Shown: piece after piece, positions 14,912-23,412 of the stretch
Position numbering within the stretch: the first letter of the stretch is position 1
How the letters are laid out: each line of letters begins with the position of its first letter
Assembly: GCA_003140075.1 (NCBI GenBank)
Contig: PLIO01000050.1
Location: forward strand, 1-32,934
DNA: 32,934 nucleotides
Source: Acidobacteriaceae bacterium
GTDB taxonomy: Bacteria; Acidobacteriota; Terriglobia; Terriglobales; Acidobacteriaceae
Reading direction: 5' to 3'
The notes under the pieces: model-generated
Database searches by the model: none
Told to the model about the DNA's origin: nothing
What the model saw: the letters and a program-made list of their open reading frames with translations, nothing else
Made by a program: the position numbers and the translations under genes

Positions 14912-15349
14912 CTAACCCCCGGGGCCATCGTTGGAGACATACTGCTCGAGCGATTCCAATTCGCGGCTGAGGTCGTCGACGCGCCACTCCAGCAGGTTGC
15001 GGATGGAGAGAATGCCGAGCAGCTTGCCGTTATCGTCGGCTACCGGGAGATGACGGAAATGGCGCTCCAGCATGGTGGTGAGCGCCTCACCCGGCCCGGT
15101 GCGCCGCGTCGCCATTTCCACCGGAGTGGTCATCATGTCGCGGACCGGCGTGGATTCGGGGTCCGTACGCCGGAGCGCCATTTTGCGCAGCACGTCGCGC
15201 TCCGTAAAAATTCCGGCAACACGGTATTCGGAGTCGACCACGGCCACGGCGCCAACGTGGTGGTCGAGCATTTTGTTGATGGCGTCGGCTACGCTGGCTT
15301 CGAGCGGAACCGCCGCGATTTCCCGGTCACAAAGTTCCAGCGCGCTCAT
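14912..15349 (-). CDS. CBS-pair domain protein
   Basis: The 145-residue protein consists of a tandem CBS pair: first module AAVPLEASVADAINKMLDHH...GIFTERDVLRKMAL, second RDMMTTPVEMATRRTGPGEA...GILSIRNLLEWRV. The repeated G-[IL]-[FL]-[TS]-xR/xRN pattern is diagnostic. Such stand-alone pairs bind adenosyl nucleotides (AMP, ATP, SAM) and regulate partner proteins or act as sensors. ATG 15349 has an AGGGGG at a good distance; a GTG two codons upstream is too near that site. The C-terminus has an acidic helical tail (VDDLSRELESLEQYV). The gene lies on the same strand as its neighbours, but the large gap downstream and the terminator-like hairpin upstream suggest its own unit. Confidence 0.93.
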   Translation of the reverse strand: MSALELCDREIAAVPLEASVADAINKMLDHHVGAVAVVDSEYRVAGIFTERDVLRKMALRRTDPESTPVRDMMTTPVEMATRRTGPGEALTTMLERHFRHLPVADDNGKLLGILSIRNLLEWRVDDLSRELESLEQYVSNDGPGG

Positions 15350-15482
15350 AAACACCCCCTCGGGCTCTCTGCAATGCCAAACGACCCGAATCTAATCCGA
15401 ACCAGAAAACGAGACTGATGAATTATGCTCACAGCGAACCCGTTGTCAAGCGAATTGAAGTGATTTTAGGAATCTTTACTTT

Positions 15483-15502
15483 CTCCCGGCAGAAAACGGG
15501 AG
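15483..15502. terminator. terminator-like hairpin after amidohydrolase copy 2
   Basis: CTCCCG (15483-15488) pairs with CGGGAG (15497-15502) across an 8-base loop, two bases after the stop of the minus-strand amidohydrolase. No strong U run follows on that strand, so efficiency is uncertain. Confidence 0.45.
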
Positions 15503-15504
15503 TT

Positions 15505-16809
15505 TCACCTCTTGAAGACCTGGCCATCCTTCATCACGAATTGCACATTCTCCAGTGCTTTAATGTCGTGCAAAGGATCGCTGCCGACCGCGACGATGTC
15601 CGCAAAAGCCCCGGGCGCAACCACGCCGATTTTTCCCTCCATGTCGAGCATGGCCGCGGCGCGCGAGGTGGCACTCTCAATGGCGTCCATTGGCGGCATG
15701 CCAAACTCCACCATGCGCGAGAACTCTTGAGCGATAGGCTCGGTCCAGGGAATTCCGCCCATGTCCGTGCCGAAAGCAATTTTCACTCCAGCATTGAGCG
15801 CTTTCTTGAACGACGGCTCGTGCAATGCGACCCGCAGGCGATCACGCTGCCCGCCGGGGGTGTCGGCCGGAGCCCAATCGTGGTAGTAGGCGCTGAGCGT
15901 GGGCACGTACCAAGTGCCCTGCTTCAGCATCTGCGCGATGGCGGCATCATCCAGATCGAGGCCATGCTCGATGGAGTCGCATCCGCCGTCCAGGGCCCGG
16001 CGCAGGCCAATGCCGCCATAAACGTGACATGCGACTTTCTTGCCCCATCCATGAGTTTCGTCCACGATTGCCCGCAACTCGTCGACCGTGAGCGTGGGCT
16101 GTGAGACCAGTTCGCCATTCCTCCCCACCCAGGAACGATGCGTCATGTAAACCTTGATCCAGTCGGCGCCGTGATCGAGCTGCTCCCGCGCCGCCTTGCG
16201 CGCTTCGACCGGGCCATCGACGATCTGTGCGCCTTTGGGCATGTCGAGCTCGGGAGCGTAGCCCTCGAGCTGGTAGCCGCCGGTGGTCGAGATGGCGCGG
16301 GTCGAGACGAAGAGGCGCGGCCCCGGGATATAACCTTGCTCGATGGCCTGCTTGATGCCCACATCGCCGTAGCCCGCTCCTTCGGTTTCCACGTCGCGCA
16401 GTGTGGTAAAGCCCTGTTCCAGCGCGCGCCGCACGGCGACGGTGGCCCGGGCAGCGCGCAGGGCAAGCGGAGCGTTCAGAATGTTGGCGTCGTATCCGCC
16501 CTGCGCGGGGTCTTCGCCCTGCAAAAAGATGTGGGTGTGGGAATCGATGAGGCCAGGCAGAACCGTGGCTTTCGACAAGTCGATTACGGTCGCGCCCATG
16601 GGAATCCTGGCGGTCGCCGCATCGCCGACACTCTCGATGCGATTGCCGCGGACGACGATCATCTGGTCATGGCGCGGCGTATTGGACTTGCCGTCGATCA
16701 ATGAACCGGCGCGAATTACAGTGACCGGCTGCGGGTTCGTGGAACCTGATTCCTGAGCAGAGGCACTGACGCAGACAGCAAGAAGCAGCATCCAGCAGAA
16801 GTTCTTCAC
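15505..16809 (-). CDS. secreted amidohydrolase (prolidase-like), copy 2
   Basis: This 434-residue paralogue of the 12320-13648 protein belongs to the same amidohydrolase superfamily group. MKNFCWMLLLAVCVSASAQ is a signal peptide with an ASA cleavage site. Metal-site motifs are DSHTHIF, the lysine in DWIKVYM, His in VACHVYG, His in SIEHGLD and Asp in FGTDMGG, all intact. The C-terminal APGAFADIVAVGSDPL closes the composite domain as in copy 1. GGGAGAG lies about 8 bases before ATG 16809. The shared frame ([25 protein letters not shown]) shows descent from one gene, but the metal-loop and substrate-loop segments differ, suggesting different substrates. A GNAT acetyltransferase is divergent from it. 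Confidence 0.92.
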   Translation of the reverse strand: MKNFCWMLLLAVCVSASAQESGSTNPQPVTVIRAGSLIDGKSNTPRHDQMIVVRGNRIESVGDAATARIPMGATVIDLSKATVLPGLIDSHTHIFLQGEDPAQGGYDANILNAPLALRAARATVAVRRALEQGFTTLRDVETEGAGYGDVGIKQAIEQGYIPGPRLFVSTRAISTTGGYQLEGYAPELDMPKGAQIVDGPVEARKAAREQLDHGADWIKVYMTHRSWVGRNGELVSQPTLTVDELRAIVDETHGWGKKVACHVYGGIGLRRALDGGCDSIEHGLDLDDAAIAQMLKQGTWYVPTLSAYYHDWAPADTPGGQRDRLRVALHEPSFKKALNAGVKIAFGTDMGGIPWTEPIAQEFSRMVEFGMPPMDAIESATSRAAAMLDMEGKIGVVAPGAFADIVAVGSDPLHDIKALENVQFVMKDGQVFKR

Positions 16810-16945
16810 GTTGCTCTCCCTAAGACATTTAAGAAAACAGCTCCTCCCGAACTTGGCTGAATCGGGGCGGATGACCTGGCGGAGAGGATTCTATACCCTT
16901 GTACAAAGGGTGGGCGAGTTGTCTGGAATCCCGAAGCGGGACATC

Positions 16946-17413
16946 ATGCTCGTTCGAATTGCAATGCCGTCGGAGGCAAAGGCCATCGCCGATGTGATCA
17001 ACGCTGCCTTCCGCCAGGCCGAAAGTTTCTTCATCGAACGCGACCGCATCACTGTGGAGCAAGTGCAGTCGTTGCTAAGCACGGGAGAGTTCCTCGTCTC
17101 CGACGGCGGCGGGGCCATTACGGGCTGCGTGTATGTGGGAATGAAGGGCGACCGCTGCTATCTCGGCCTGCTGGCGGTTGATCCCAAGGTTCAGAAGTCG
17201 GGTCTGGGATCGAAGTTGATGACGGCTGCGGAGGATCATTGCCGGAAGGCAGGCAGCCGGTTCATGGATATCCAGATCGTCAATCTGCGGAAGGAATTGC
17301 CGGATTTCTATCATCGTCGCGGTTATGTCGAGACCGGAACCGCGCCGTTTACCGCCGGTGTGAACACCAGGCTGCCGTGCCACTTTGTGAAAATGTCGAA
17401 GCCGCTGGTGTAG
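16946..17413 (+). CDS. GNAT-family N-acetyltransferase
   Basis: The GNAT fold begins LVRIAMPSEAKAIADVIN and the acetyl-CoA-binding motif A is YLGLLAVDPKVQKSGLGSKLM (the Q-x-x-G-x-G/A loop is QKSGLGS). Motif B follows with FYHRRGYVETG. The frame reaches back to 16811, but the extra 45 residues look non-coding, and the ATG at 16946 (MLVRIAMPSEA) is the usual start. The 155-residue product is an ordinary length. It is divergent from the second amidohydrolase, so they share an upstream region, and it is convergent with ridA. The acetyl acceptor is unknown; the fold is used for amino acids, antibiotics and proteins. Confidence 0.92.
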   Translation: MLVRIAMPSEAKAIADVINAAFRQAESFFIERDRITVEQVQSLLSTGEFLVSDGGGAITGCVYVGMKGDRCYLGLLAVDPKVQKSGLGSKLMTAAEDHCRKAGSRFMDIQIVNLRKELPDFYHRRGYVETGTAPFTAGVNTRLPCHFVKMSKPLV

Positions 17414-17431
17414 AGCTGAGGATTGGATAGC

Positions 17432-17821
17432 TCACTCCGGCAGAACCGCTTCCGCCTCGATCTCAACCAGAATCTCAGGTGAAATCAGAGCGCTCACCTG
17501 GACCATCGAGGTTGCGGGACGAATGTCGCCGAAGAACTCTCCATGGGCTTTGCCGATTTTTTCCCACTCCGCGATGTTGGTGACGAACATACGAGTACGG
17601 ACAACATCCTTCATGCCAGCGCCGACTCTCTGCAAAGCGCTCTCGATGTTTTTCAAGACCTGCACGGCCTGGGCATAAGAATCTCCCACGCCCACAATCC
17701 TGCCGTCCGGCCCGGTCGCAGTGGTGCCCGACACGTGCACGTAAGGTCCAACCTTTACCGCCCGTGAGTAACCTACAATCGGTTCCCAAGGTGTACCGCT
17801 GGAGATGTTCATTCTGTCCAT
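17432..17821 (-). CDS. RidA/YjgF/UK114-family protein
   Basis: This 129-residue protein matches the RidA family of reactive enamine/imine deaminases. Landmarks are [13 protein letters not shown] near the N-terminus, [16 protein letters not shown], the conserved arginine in [10 protein letters not shown], and the C-terminal [16 protein letters not shown] with the acidic residues of the trimer active site. ATG 17821 is the longest start; an ATG three codons later is possible. RidA proteins remove 2-aminoacrylate formed by PLP enzymes such as serine dehydratase, and the family also contains other hydrolases. Overlapping palindromes 94 bases upstream of its start (17915-17936) could control this gene or the divergent one. 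Confidence 0.95.
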   Translation of the reverse strand: MDRMNISSGTPWEPIVGYSRAVKVGPYVHVSGTTATGPDGRIVGVGDSYAQAVQVLKNIESALQRVGAGMKDVVRTRMFVTNIAEWEKIGKAHGEFFGDIRPATSMVQVSALISPEILVEIEAEAVLPE

Positions 17822-17914
17822 TTAGGATTGCTTTCCTCTCTCGGGCATTCATTGTATTCGTTCCGAACGTGTTGCGATTGGCAGTCGACGAGTGCGTGTG
17901 CTAACAAAAACCTC

Positions 17915-17936
17915 TGCAACGTTGCAAGTGCTTGCA
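17915..17936. promoter_or_regulatory. overlapping palindromic operator-like sites
   Basis: TGCAACGTTGCA (17915-17926) is a perfect 12-bp palindrome. It overlaps TGCAAG-TG-CTTGCA (17923-17936), sharing TGCA. Both have the form of LacI-type or other dimer-bound operators, between divergently transcribed ridA and the 18076 gene. No regulator gene is adjacent, so the binder is unknown. Confidence 0.55.
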
Positions 17937-18075
17937 CACACATCCAAGCATTAGGGAATATGATGCGAGCGATAAACAAAAGTCACTTGCGTTCGCGGCG
18001 GAACTGAGGTAACTAGTTAATTACGCATATTGGGAAGCCGTGCTGCAGAACGGCTTTCAGGGGGCCCAAGAAGGC

Positions 18076-18627
18076 ATGATTCCGGAATCTCATCCGCTGC
18101 GGCAGTTGTTCCAGGAATTGGTTGGACGCCACTATGCCGAGGAGATCGGCATCCGCGATCCGCAAGTCGTCGCCTACGTTTCCCACCTGCTGGCCGAGTT
18201 CTGCGAGGCCGATCAGTTGTTCAAGATTCACAACGCCGCCGACCGTCCGCTCACCGACCTGGCCGAGATGCTGCTCGAATCCGACCCTATCTACGGCCCT
18301 GCGCCTTCGTTCGACCGCGAACGACAGGTGCGCAAGCACATTGGAGATTACGCACTTTTCTTTGCCGGAATGTTTCCGGAGAGCATCAATCACTTCAGGC
18401 TGCGCCGCCATCGTCTGGAGAATTTTGTGGAGTGGATGAAGGCGGGAAAAGAAAGCTATTACATCGTGTCGAAGTTCGAACACTTCGAATATGCCAAGGT
18501 GGCTCCGCTGTTTGCCAATCTTTCACGCGAGTTCGAGGGCTGCGTTTACGGCCTCAATATGGTGAAGAACGATCTGCAGGAGATGCAGCACCCGATCACG
18601 CGCCACAGTGGCGAATTGCTTATGTAG
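18076..18627 (+). CDS. conserved helical protein, unknown
   Basis: This 183-residue protein starts MIPESHPLRQLFQELVGRHY, is mostly helical, and holds the run HIGDYALFFAGMFPESIN, a pattern I have seen in acidobacterial and related hypothetical proteins. No signal peptide, metal motif or membrane segment is evident. An earlier GTG at 18040 would add 12 residues; both starts have imperfect ribosome-binding sites (AGGGGG about 11 bases before 18076), so the exact start is uncertain. It is divergent from ridA and convergent with rsmD, six bases from its stop, where a 14-bp tandem duplication straddles both ends. Function unknown. Confidence 0.8.
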   Translation: MIPESHPLRQLFQELVGRHYAEEIGIRDPQVVAYVSHLLAEFCEADQLFKIHNAADRPLTDLAEMLLESDPIYGPAPSFDRERQVRKHIGDYALFFAGMFPESINHFRLRRHRLENFVEWMKAGKESYYIVSKFEHFEYAKVAPLFANLSREFEGCVYGLNMVKNDLQEMQHPITRHSGELLM

Positions 18628-18647
18628 CCTTGTTTATGTAGGCTTGT
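18620..18647. repeat. 14-bp tandem duplication at convergent stops
   Basis: TTATGTAG[C/G]CTTGT occurs twice in direct tandem (18620-18633 and 18634-18647), 13 of 14 bases identical. The first copy holds the stop of the 18076 gene; the second provides the rsmD stop on the other strand. It looks like a recent slippage event that changed one or both protein ends. Confidence 0.75.
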
Positions 18648-19227
18648 TCAGGTCGGGGAGTCCGCCGATGCGGTAGAAGCTGAGAGCGCTATTCCCTTGT
18701 ACCAGTTTGCGGATTCTTGTCAGCGAACCGAACTCGGCGCCCGGATCGAACTTCTTTTCATGCTCCGCAATCACTAACGACATAGCCCACACCAGCGATG
18801 AATCCGCCAGCGCTGTTAAGGTTTCGGCGTAGGCTTGCTGCATGCGATAAGGCGGATCAAGAAATACCACGTCGGCGGCGATGTGTTCGCGCTCCAGGCG
18901 CCAGAGAACTCCCGCAAGATCCTCTCTAAGAATCTTGTAACCACCTTCGATACCCAGGTTCTGCAGATTTTGTTCAATCAACTTCGCCGCCGGAGTCGAG
19001 GTTTCCACAAAGTAGACCTGCCTGGCTCCGCGGCTGAACGCCTCAATGCCAACTGCACCGGTCCCGGCGAACAGATCCAACCACACACTGCCTTCGAGTG
19101 CCTCAGGATTGCCGGCGGTGAGCACGTTGAACAGCGTCTCGCGCACGCGATCGGAGGTGGGACGAATGTCCATCCCGCTCAGTGAGCGTAGAGGACGACC
19201 CTTGTACTTGCCGGCAACTACGCGCAT
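18634..19227 (-). CDS. rsmD: 16S rRNA (guanine966-N2)-methyltransferase
   Basis: RsmD methylates G966 of 16S rRNA in the 30S subunit. The 197-residue protein has the family start MRVVAGKYKGRPL, the motif RPTSDRVRETLFNVL, SAM-binding DLFAGTGAVGIEAFSRGA, and the catalytic VFLDPPY. The frame runs much further upstream, but the ATG at 19227 gives the normal N-terminus. It is divergent from the M50 protease, 69 bases apart. The C-terminus (GGLPDLNKPT) is defined by a stop in the second copy of the 14-bp duplication. Confidence 0.96.
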   Translation of the reverse strand: MRVVAGKYKGRPLRSLSGMDIRPTSDRVRETLFNVLTAGNPEALEGSVWLDLFAGTGAVGIEAFSRGARQVYFVETSTPAAKLIEQNLQNLGIEGGYKILREDLAGVLWRLEREHIAADVVFLDPPYRMQQAYAETLTALADSSLVWAMSLVIAEHEKKFDPGAEFGSLTRIRKLVQGNSALSFYRIGGLPDLNKPT

Positions 19228-19296
19228 GGCTCTGAACCTTCGATTACAGGAGCCAATATATCCGACCATGTAAAATAACTGTAGTAGCTGGGACTC

Positions 19297-20421
19297 ATGA
19301 GAAGTTTCTCCATTCACGTTGGACGGCTGTTCGGAGTTGAGGTCCGCATTCACCTTACGTTCCTGATTCTGCCGCTGTTCGTTTTCTGGACGGAATTTAA
19401 CGCAAACCATCCGGCGAACGGGCCGCGGGACCTTGCGCTGGTGGGAATTGTGCTGGCCTGTGTGGCGGCGCACGAAGCCGGACACATGCTCGTGGCCTGG
19501 CGCTTCGGACTGATCCCCAAGGCGGTTATTCTTCTGCCGCTCGGTGGCGTGACGATTTTCGACGAATCCCGCGCCGGACAACCGGAGTCTCCTGCGGCGG
19601 CGTGGAAACGGGAAGTCAGCATCGCCCTCACCGGTCCGCTGGTGAATGTTGCGTTTGCAACGATTGCGGCGGTGGTGATCCTTGCCACTGGCGTGGGAGC
19701 GCATCTGCGCGAGTGGCCCTTCTTACTAGCGGGTAACCTGCCGCGCAGCCTGGTGTGGGCCAACCTCTACATCGCTGGGTTGAATCTTCTGCCGGCCTAT
19801 CCTCTCGACGGAGGCCGCATCCTGCGGGCCTTTTTCGCGCGCAGCATCGATCCCGCCGCAGCCACCCGCCGCGCCGTCTCCATCAGCCACGCGCTGGCGA
19901 TGGTTCTGATGGTTGCTGGATTGTTTAGCAATACCTGGCTCACGATCGTGGGCATCATTATTTTTTCCGCGGCGCAGTTGGAGGAACGGGCGGTTGTCTT
20001 CCAGTCCGTGCTGGACAACGTGCGCTTGGAAGAAGTGATGCTTACCGACTTCGCTACGCTCTCCCCGGCGGATACTCTCGAAGACGCTCTGGAAAAGGCA
20101 GTGCATTCCTTGCAGGATGATTTTCCCGTGGTTCGCGGCAGCGACATGGTGGGTGTGATTTCCCGGCAGCGCATTCTGGAAGCGCTGCGCGCGGAAGGCA
20201 ACGGCTACGTGCAGGCCGTGATGAACAAGATTTTTGAGGTGTCGATCCGGCAGGAGTCGCTGGCTTCTGCCTTTCGCAAACTTACCGCGCGCAACCTAAG
20301 CATCATTCCTGTGGTCGAGGATCAGCGACTGGTGGGCATTGTCACGCTGCAGAATCTGATGCACTCGATGGCTTTGCTGGCGGAGAGCAGAAAGCTGCGG
20401 CGGGATGGGGCGGAGATCTGA
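19297..20421 (+). CDS. M50-family site-2 protease with CBS pair
   Basis: This is an intramembrane metalloprotease of the SpoIVFB/S2P type. The zinc motif is HEAGH with His59, Glu60 and His63 in the second hydrophobic segment; the third ligand is Asp171 in LNLLPAYPLDGGRI. About five or six membrane segments occupy residues 17-235. Residues 245-370 form two CBS modules (VMLTDFATLSPADTLEDALE... and VSIRQESLASAFRKL...GIVTLQNLM), which usually bind adenine nucleotides and regulate activity. At 374 residues this is the usual length for the CBS-type subgroup. Such proteases cleave membrane anti-sigma factors or similar proteins; no obvious substrate lies next to it. ATG 19297 is preceded by a modest Shine-Dalgarno. 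It is convergent with serA. Confidence 0.94.
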   Translation: MRSFSIHVGRLFGVEVRIHLTFLILPLFVFWTEFNANHPANGPRDLALVGIVLACVAAHEAGHMLVAWRFGLIPKAVILLPLGGVTIFDESRAGQPESPAAAWKREVSIALTGPLVNVAFATIAAVVILATGVGAHLREWPFLLAGNLPRSLVWANLYIAGLNLLPAYPLDGGRILRAFFARSIDPAAATRRAVSISHALAMVLMVAGLFSNTWLTIVGIIIFSAAQLEERAVVFQSVLDNVRLEEVMLTDFATLSPADTLEDALEKAVHSLQDDFPVVRGSDMVGVISRQRILEALRAEGNGYVQAVMNKIFEVSIRQESLASAFRKLTARNLSIIPVVEDQRLVGIVTLQNLMHSMALLAESRKLRRDGAEI

Positions 20422-20474
20422 GTGTTTACGCAATGTGGCTAGGCTCCAGCGCCTTTCCTGAGGCAGAAGTCGAT

Positions 20475-22085
20475 TCAGAACAACCGCACTGCCTTCGCCT
20501 GCCGCACTGCCGGAATCTCCTCCAGCTTTTTCAGCACTTCTTGCGGCACATGTCCATCCACGTGCACGACGGCGATGGCCTCGCGCGGCTCCGAAGAAGC
20601 TTCTGCACTGCGACGCCCCAGCGAGAAGTCGGCAATGTTGATCTCGCTCTCGCCCAGAATTGTGCCCACTTTGCCGATCACGCCGGGCACGTCGGTGTTT
20701 CGCAGGTAAATCAGATTGCGCTCCAGCGGCGCTTCTACGTCGATACCATCGATGTGCAGCAGCCGGGGCGCGGTCCCATGGAGAACGGCGCCTTTCACCA
20801 TGTGCTCTTCCGTCGAACTCTTCAGAAAAACGGAGAGCACGCTTCCGGCGCCCCCGGTCGAGGCTTTCGCTTTATGTGCTTCGTGAATGCGAAGTCCACG
20901 AAGACCGGCGAGAGACGCCGCATTTACCAGGTTGGCTTTTTCCTCCAGTGCCTGGTTGAGGATGCCCTTGATCGCCGCGTTGCGAATGAGTTCCGTCTTC
21001 CACTCCGCAATATGGCCGCTGTAGCGCAGCGAAATCTCTTCCATCGAGCCCGCGGAAATCTGCGCGAGAAACGCTCCCATACGCTCCGCCAGAACGATGT
21101 AAGGCTGCATCTCGGCGTACTCCTCGGCGGAAACCGAAGGCACGTTCACCGCATTCTGAATCACGCCATGCTTCAAGTATTCCCGCACCTGCTGAGCGAT
21201 CTGCACGCCTACAGCTTCCTGCGCCTCGTAAGTCTGCCCGCCAATATGCGGCGTGAGAATTACATTATCCATCGCCTGCAGCGGAGAGTTTTTCAAAGGC
21301 TCTTCGTGGAAGACGTCAAGCGCTGCGGCCCGCACATGACCTTCTTTCAGCGCCTCCACCAGGTCAGCCTCGTGCACCAACTCTCCGCGGGCGCAATTCA
21401 CCAGCCGAACGCCTTTCTTCATCTTCTTGATCGCAGCCTCATTGATCATGCCTGCAGTTTGCGGCGTGAGACCTACGTGCAGGGTAATGTAATCTGCCGC
21501 CGCGTAAAGCTCATCCAGACTCGCCAGCCGGATTCCCTGCTCTTTAGCCACGCTGACGGAAACAAACGGATCGTGACCGACGATCTCCATGCCGAAGGCA
21601 CGCGCCCGCCGCGCCACTTCCATGCCGATGCGGCCCAGTCCGGCGATGCCCAGTGTCTTGCTCCGCAGTTCCGTGCCTTGCAGCGACTTCTTTTCCCATT
21701 TGCCAGCATGCATAAGAGCATCGGCACGGCAGAGATGGCGAGCCATCGCGAGCATCATGCCCAGCGTCTGTTCCGCCACGGCCACGGCATTTGCCCCGGG
21801 CGTGTTCATCACCGCGATGCCCTGGCGCGTGGCCGCATCCAGGTCGATGTTGTCCACGCCCACGCCGGCCCGGCCAATCACGCGCAACTTCTTTGCGTGC
21901 GCCAGCAACGCGGCATCCGCTTGCACGGCCGAGCGGACGATCAGCGCGTCGGCTGACTCCAGTTGCTCCGCCAGCTTGCCATCCAGTTGCTCCGCCGTGA
22001 GCACAACCCAGCCCGGCTCCTTCAGTTCATCGACCGCCGAGGCGGAGATTTTTTCCGCTATAACGATTTTCACTGATTCGCTCAT
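20475..22085 (-). CDS. serA: D-3-phosphoglycerate dehydrogenase
   Basis: SerA oxidises 3-phosphoglycerate to phosphohydroxypyruvate with NAD+, the first step of serine synthesis. The 536-residue length, with a catalytic half, an intervening domain and a C-terminal ACT domain (NLIYLRNTDVPGVIGKVGTI), is the long bacterial type subject to serine feedback. The NAD loop GLGRIG is at 149-154; catalytic Arg233 (CARGEL), Glu262 (FHEEP) and His280 (TPHIGG) are all present. About 95 bases downstream of the next gene's stop on the same strand lies a class V aminotransferase upstream of it, so serA is probably the second gene of a serine pair. It is convergent with the site-2 protease. Confidence 0.97.
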   Translation of the reverse strand: MSESVKIVIAEKISASAVDELKEPGWVVLTAEQLDGKLAEQLESADALIVRSAVQADAALLAHAKKLRVIGRAGVGVDNIDLDAATRQGIAVMNTPGANAVAVAEQTLGMMLAMARHLCRADALMHAGKWEKKSLQGTELRSKTLGIAGLGRIGMEVARRARAFGMEIVGHDPFVSVSVAKEQGIRLASLDELYAAADYITLHVGLTPQTAGMINEAAIKKMKKGVRLVNCARGELVHEADLVEALKEGHVRAAALDVFHEEPLKNSPLQAMDNVILTPHIGGQTYEAQEAVGVQIAQQVREYLKHGVIQNAVNVPSVSAEEYAEMQPYIVLAERMGAFLAQISAGSMEEISLRYSGHIAEWKTELIRNAAIKGILNQALEEKANLVNAASLAGLRGLRIHEAHKAKASTGGAGSVLSVFLKSSTEEHMVKGAVLHGTAPRLLHIDGIDVEAPLERNLIYLRNTDVPGVIGKVGTILGESEINIADFSLGRRSAEASSEPREAIAVVHVDGHVPQEVLKKLEEIPAVRQAKAVRLF

Positions 22086-22179
22086 CCGTTCTTAAGACCT
22101 CACGGAAAAAATCCGAGTAATAACTGTGGCGACAACTATGGTTGCACGATTGAAGATGAAGACCGTGTTCGCCCGATTC

Positions 22180-23370
22180 TCAGGCTCCCACAAGTTGCCG
22201 CTTGGACAGGCCACGCGCATACACTTCCTGCGCAGCTCGCACCGCCGCACCATACGCGACAGTTTTTCCAGTGACGCGGCCAAGCACGTGCTCGAGAGCT
22301 CCCAGAATGCCGATCGTGTCCAGGTAGTCGTAGTAGCCAATGTGCGCAATGCGGAAAAGCTGGCCCTTCATCTCGCCCTGACCGTTGGCAACTACAGCAT
22401 CGAATGTCTCGCGGAATTCCTTGACGATCATTCCGGAATCGATGCCTTCCGGCGAGCAGATCGCGGTGAGTGCGGCTGCGGGCGACGCTGCGTACAACTT
22501 TAGGCCCAGGGCCTGCGCCCCTGCCCGCGTCATTTCCGCGCAGAGTTCGGCATTGTCGACCAGCGCCTCGCGTCCCTTCGCCAGATCGCCATTTCCCATT
22601 CCACGCACGAATCCCAAAGCCGCTCCCAAGGCCGCAAACAGTGACGTTGCCGGGGTGTAAGCCGATTCGCCCTTCGCTGCCGACTTCCGCTCCTTGCGCA
22701 AATCGAAGTAGTAACGCGGAGAAGTTGTCGTATCCATGCGCCGCCACGCCCGCTCGCTCACAGCGCAATACGCCAGGCCGGGCGGAATCATCAGCGCCTT
22801 TTGTGATCCTCCGATGATTACGTCCACGCCCCAGCCGTCCACGTCGAAGTGGGTCGTGCCTAATCCGGTAATCGCATCCACCACCAGCAGAGTGTCGTCA
22901 CCGTTAGCGCGCACGATCTTTGCAATGCCACGCACATCATGCCGTGCGCCAGTGGAACTCTCCGTCGCCTGCACAAACACGGCGCGGACGTCGGGGGTAA
23001 TCCTCGCGCGAATGTCTTCTAATGAGAATGTTTCGCCGTACGGAGCGGAGAGCACGTCCACGTTGCAGCCGAATGCCTTGGCTAGTCCCGTCCAGCGCTC
23101 GCCAAATTTTCCTGCCGTGAGGACCAGAACTTTGTCTCCCGGCGAGGTCAGGTTTGAAACCGAGGCTTCCATCACGCCCGTGCCCGAGCAAGCCTGCACC
23201 AGCACGTCATTCTTCGTGCCAATGAATTCCTTCATGTCGGCGAGCACGCGTTGAAACAGCGCCCGGAAGTCGGCAGTGCGGTGGTGCGCAGTAAATGAAG
23301 CCATGGCGGTTTGTGCCGCCGGCAACAGCGGAGTCGGCCCGGGAGTAAAAAGACGGTTCTTGCGCAGCAT
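22180..23370 (-). CDS. class V PLP-dependent aminotransferase (AGT/SPT-like)
   Basis: This 396-residue enzyme belongs to the alanine/serine-glyoxylate and phosphoserine-type class V aminotransferases. Landmarks are RLFTPGPTPLLP at the N-terminus, the PLP-binding GSGT-like CSGTGVMEAS, VVDAITGLG with the Asp that holds the pyridine nitrogen, and the Schiff-base lysine 191 in GGSQKALMIPPGLA. Classical SerC is a more distant class V branch. Because it lies directly upstream of serA on the same strand, it probably aminates phosphohydroxypyruvate, or interconverts serine and pyruvate/glyoxylate. The start ATG 23370 is clear. A 14-bp palindrome (23413-23426) lies just upstream in the gap shared with yqeY. 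Confidence 0.93.
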   Translation of the reverse strand: MLRKNRLFTPGPTPLLPAAQTAMASFTAHHRTADFRALFQRVLADMKEFIGTKNDVLVQACSGTGVMEASVSNLTSPGDKVLVLTAGKFGERWTGLAKAFGCNVDVLSAPYGETFSLEDIRARITPDVRAVFVQATESSTGARHDVRGIAKIVRANGDDTLLVVDAITGLGTTHFDVDGWGVDVIIGGSQKALMIPPGLAYCAVSERAWRRMDTTTSPRYYFDLRKERKSAAKGESAYTPATSLFAALGAALGFVRGMGNGDLAKGREALVDNAELCAEMTRAGAQALGLKLYAASPAAALTAICSPEGIDSGMIVKEFRETFDAVVANGQGEMKGQLFRIAHIGYYDYLDTIGILGALEHVLGRVTGKTVAYGAAVRAAQEVYARGLSKRQLVGA

Positions 23371-23412
23371 AGAGAAACATCCTTAGGAAGTGGGATAGTT
23401 TATTAGTTTACT

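Noticed and set aside
20433..21956. Long plus-strand open frame across serA
   Set aside because: Antisense to serA, which has all catalytic motifs; no family pattern in the antisense product.
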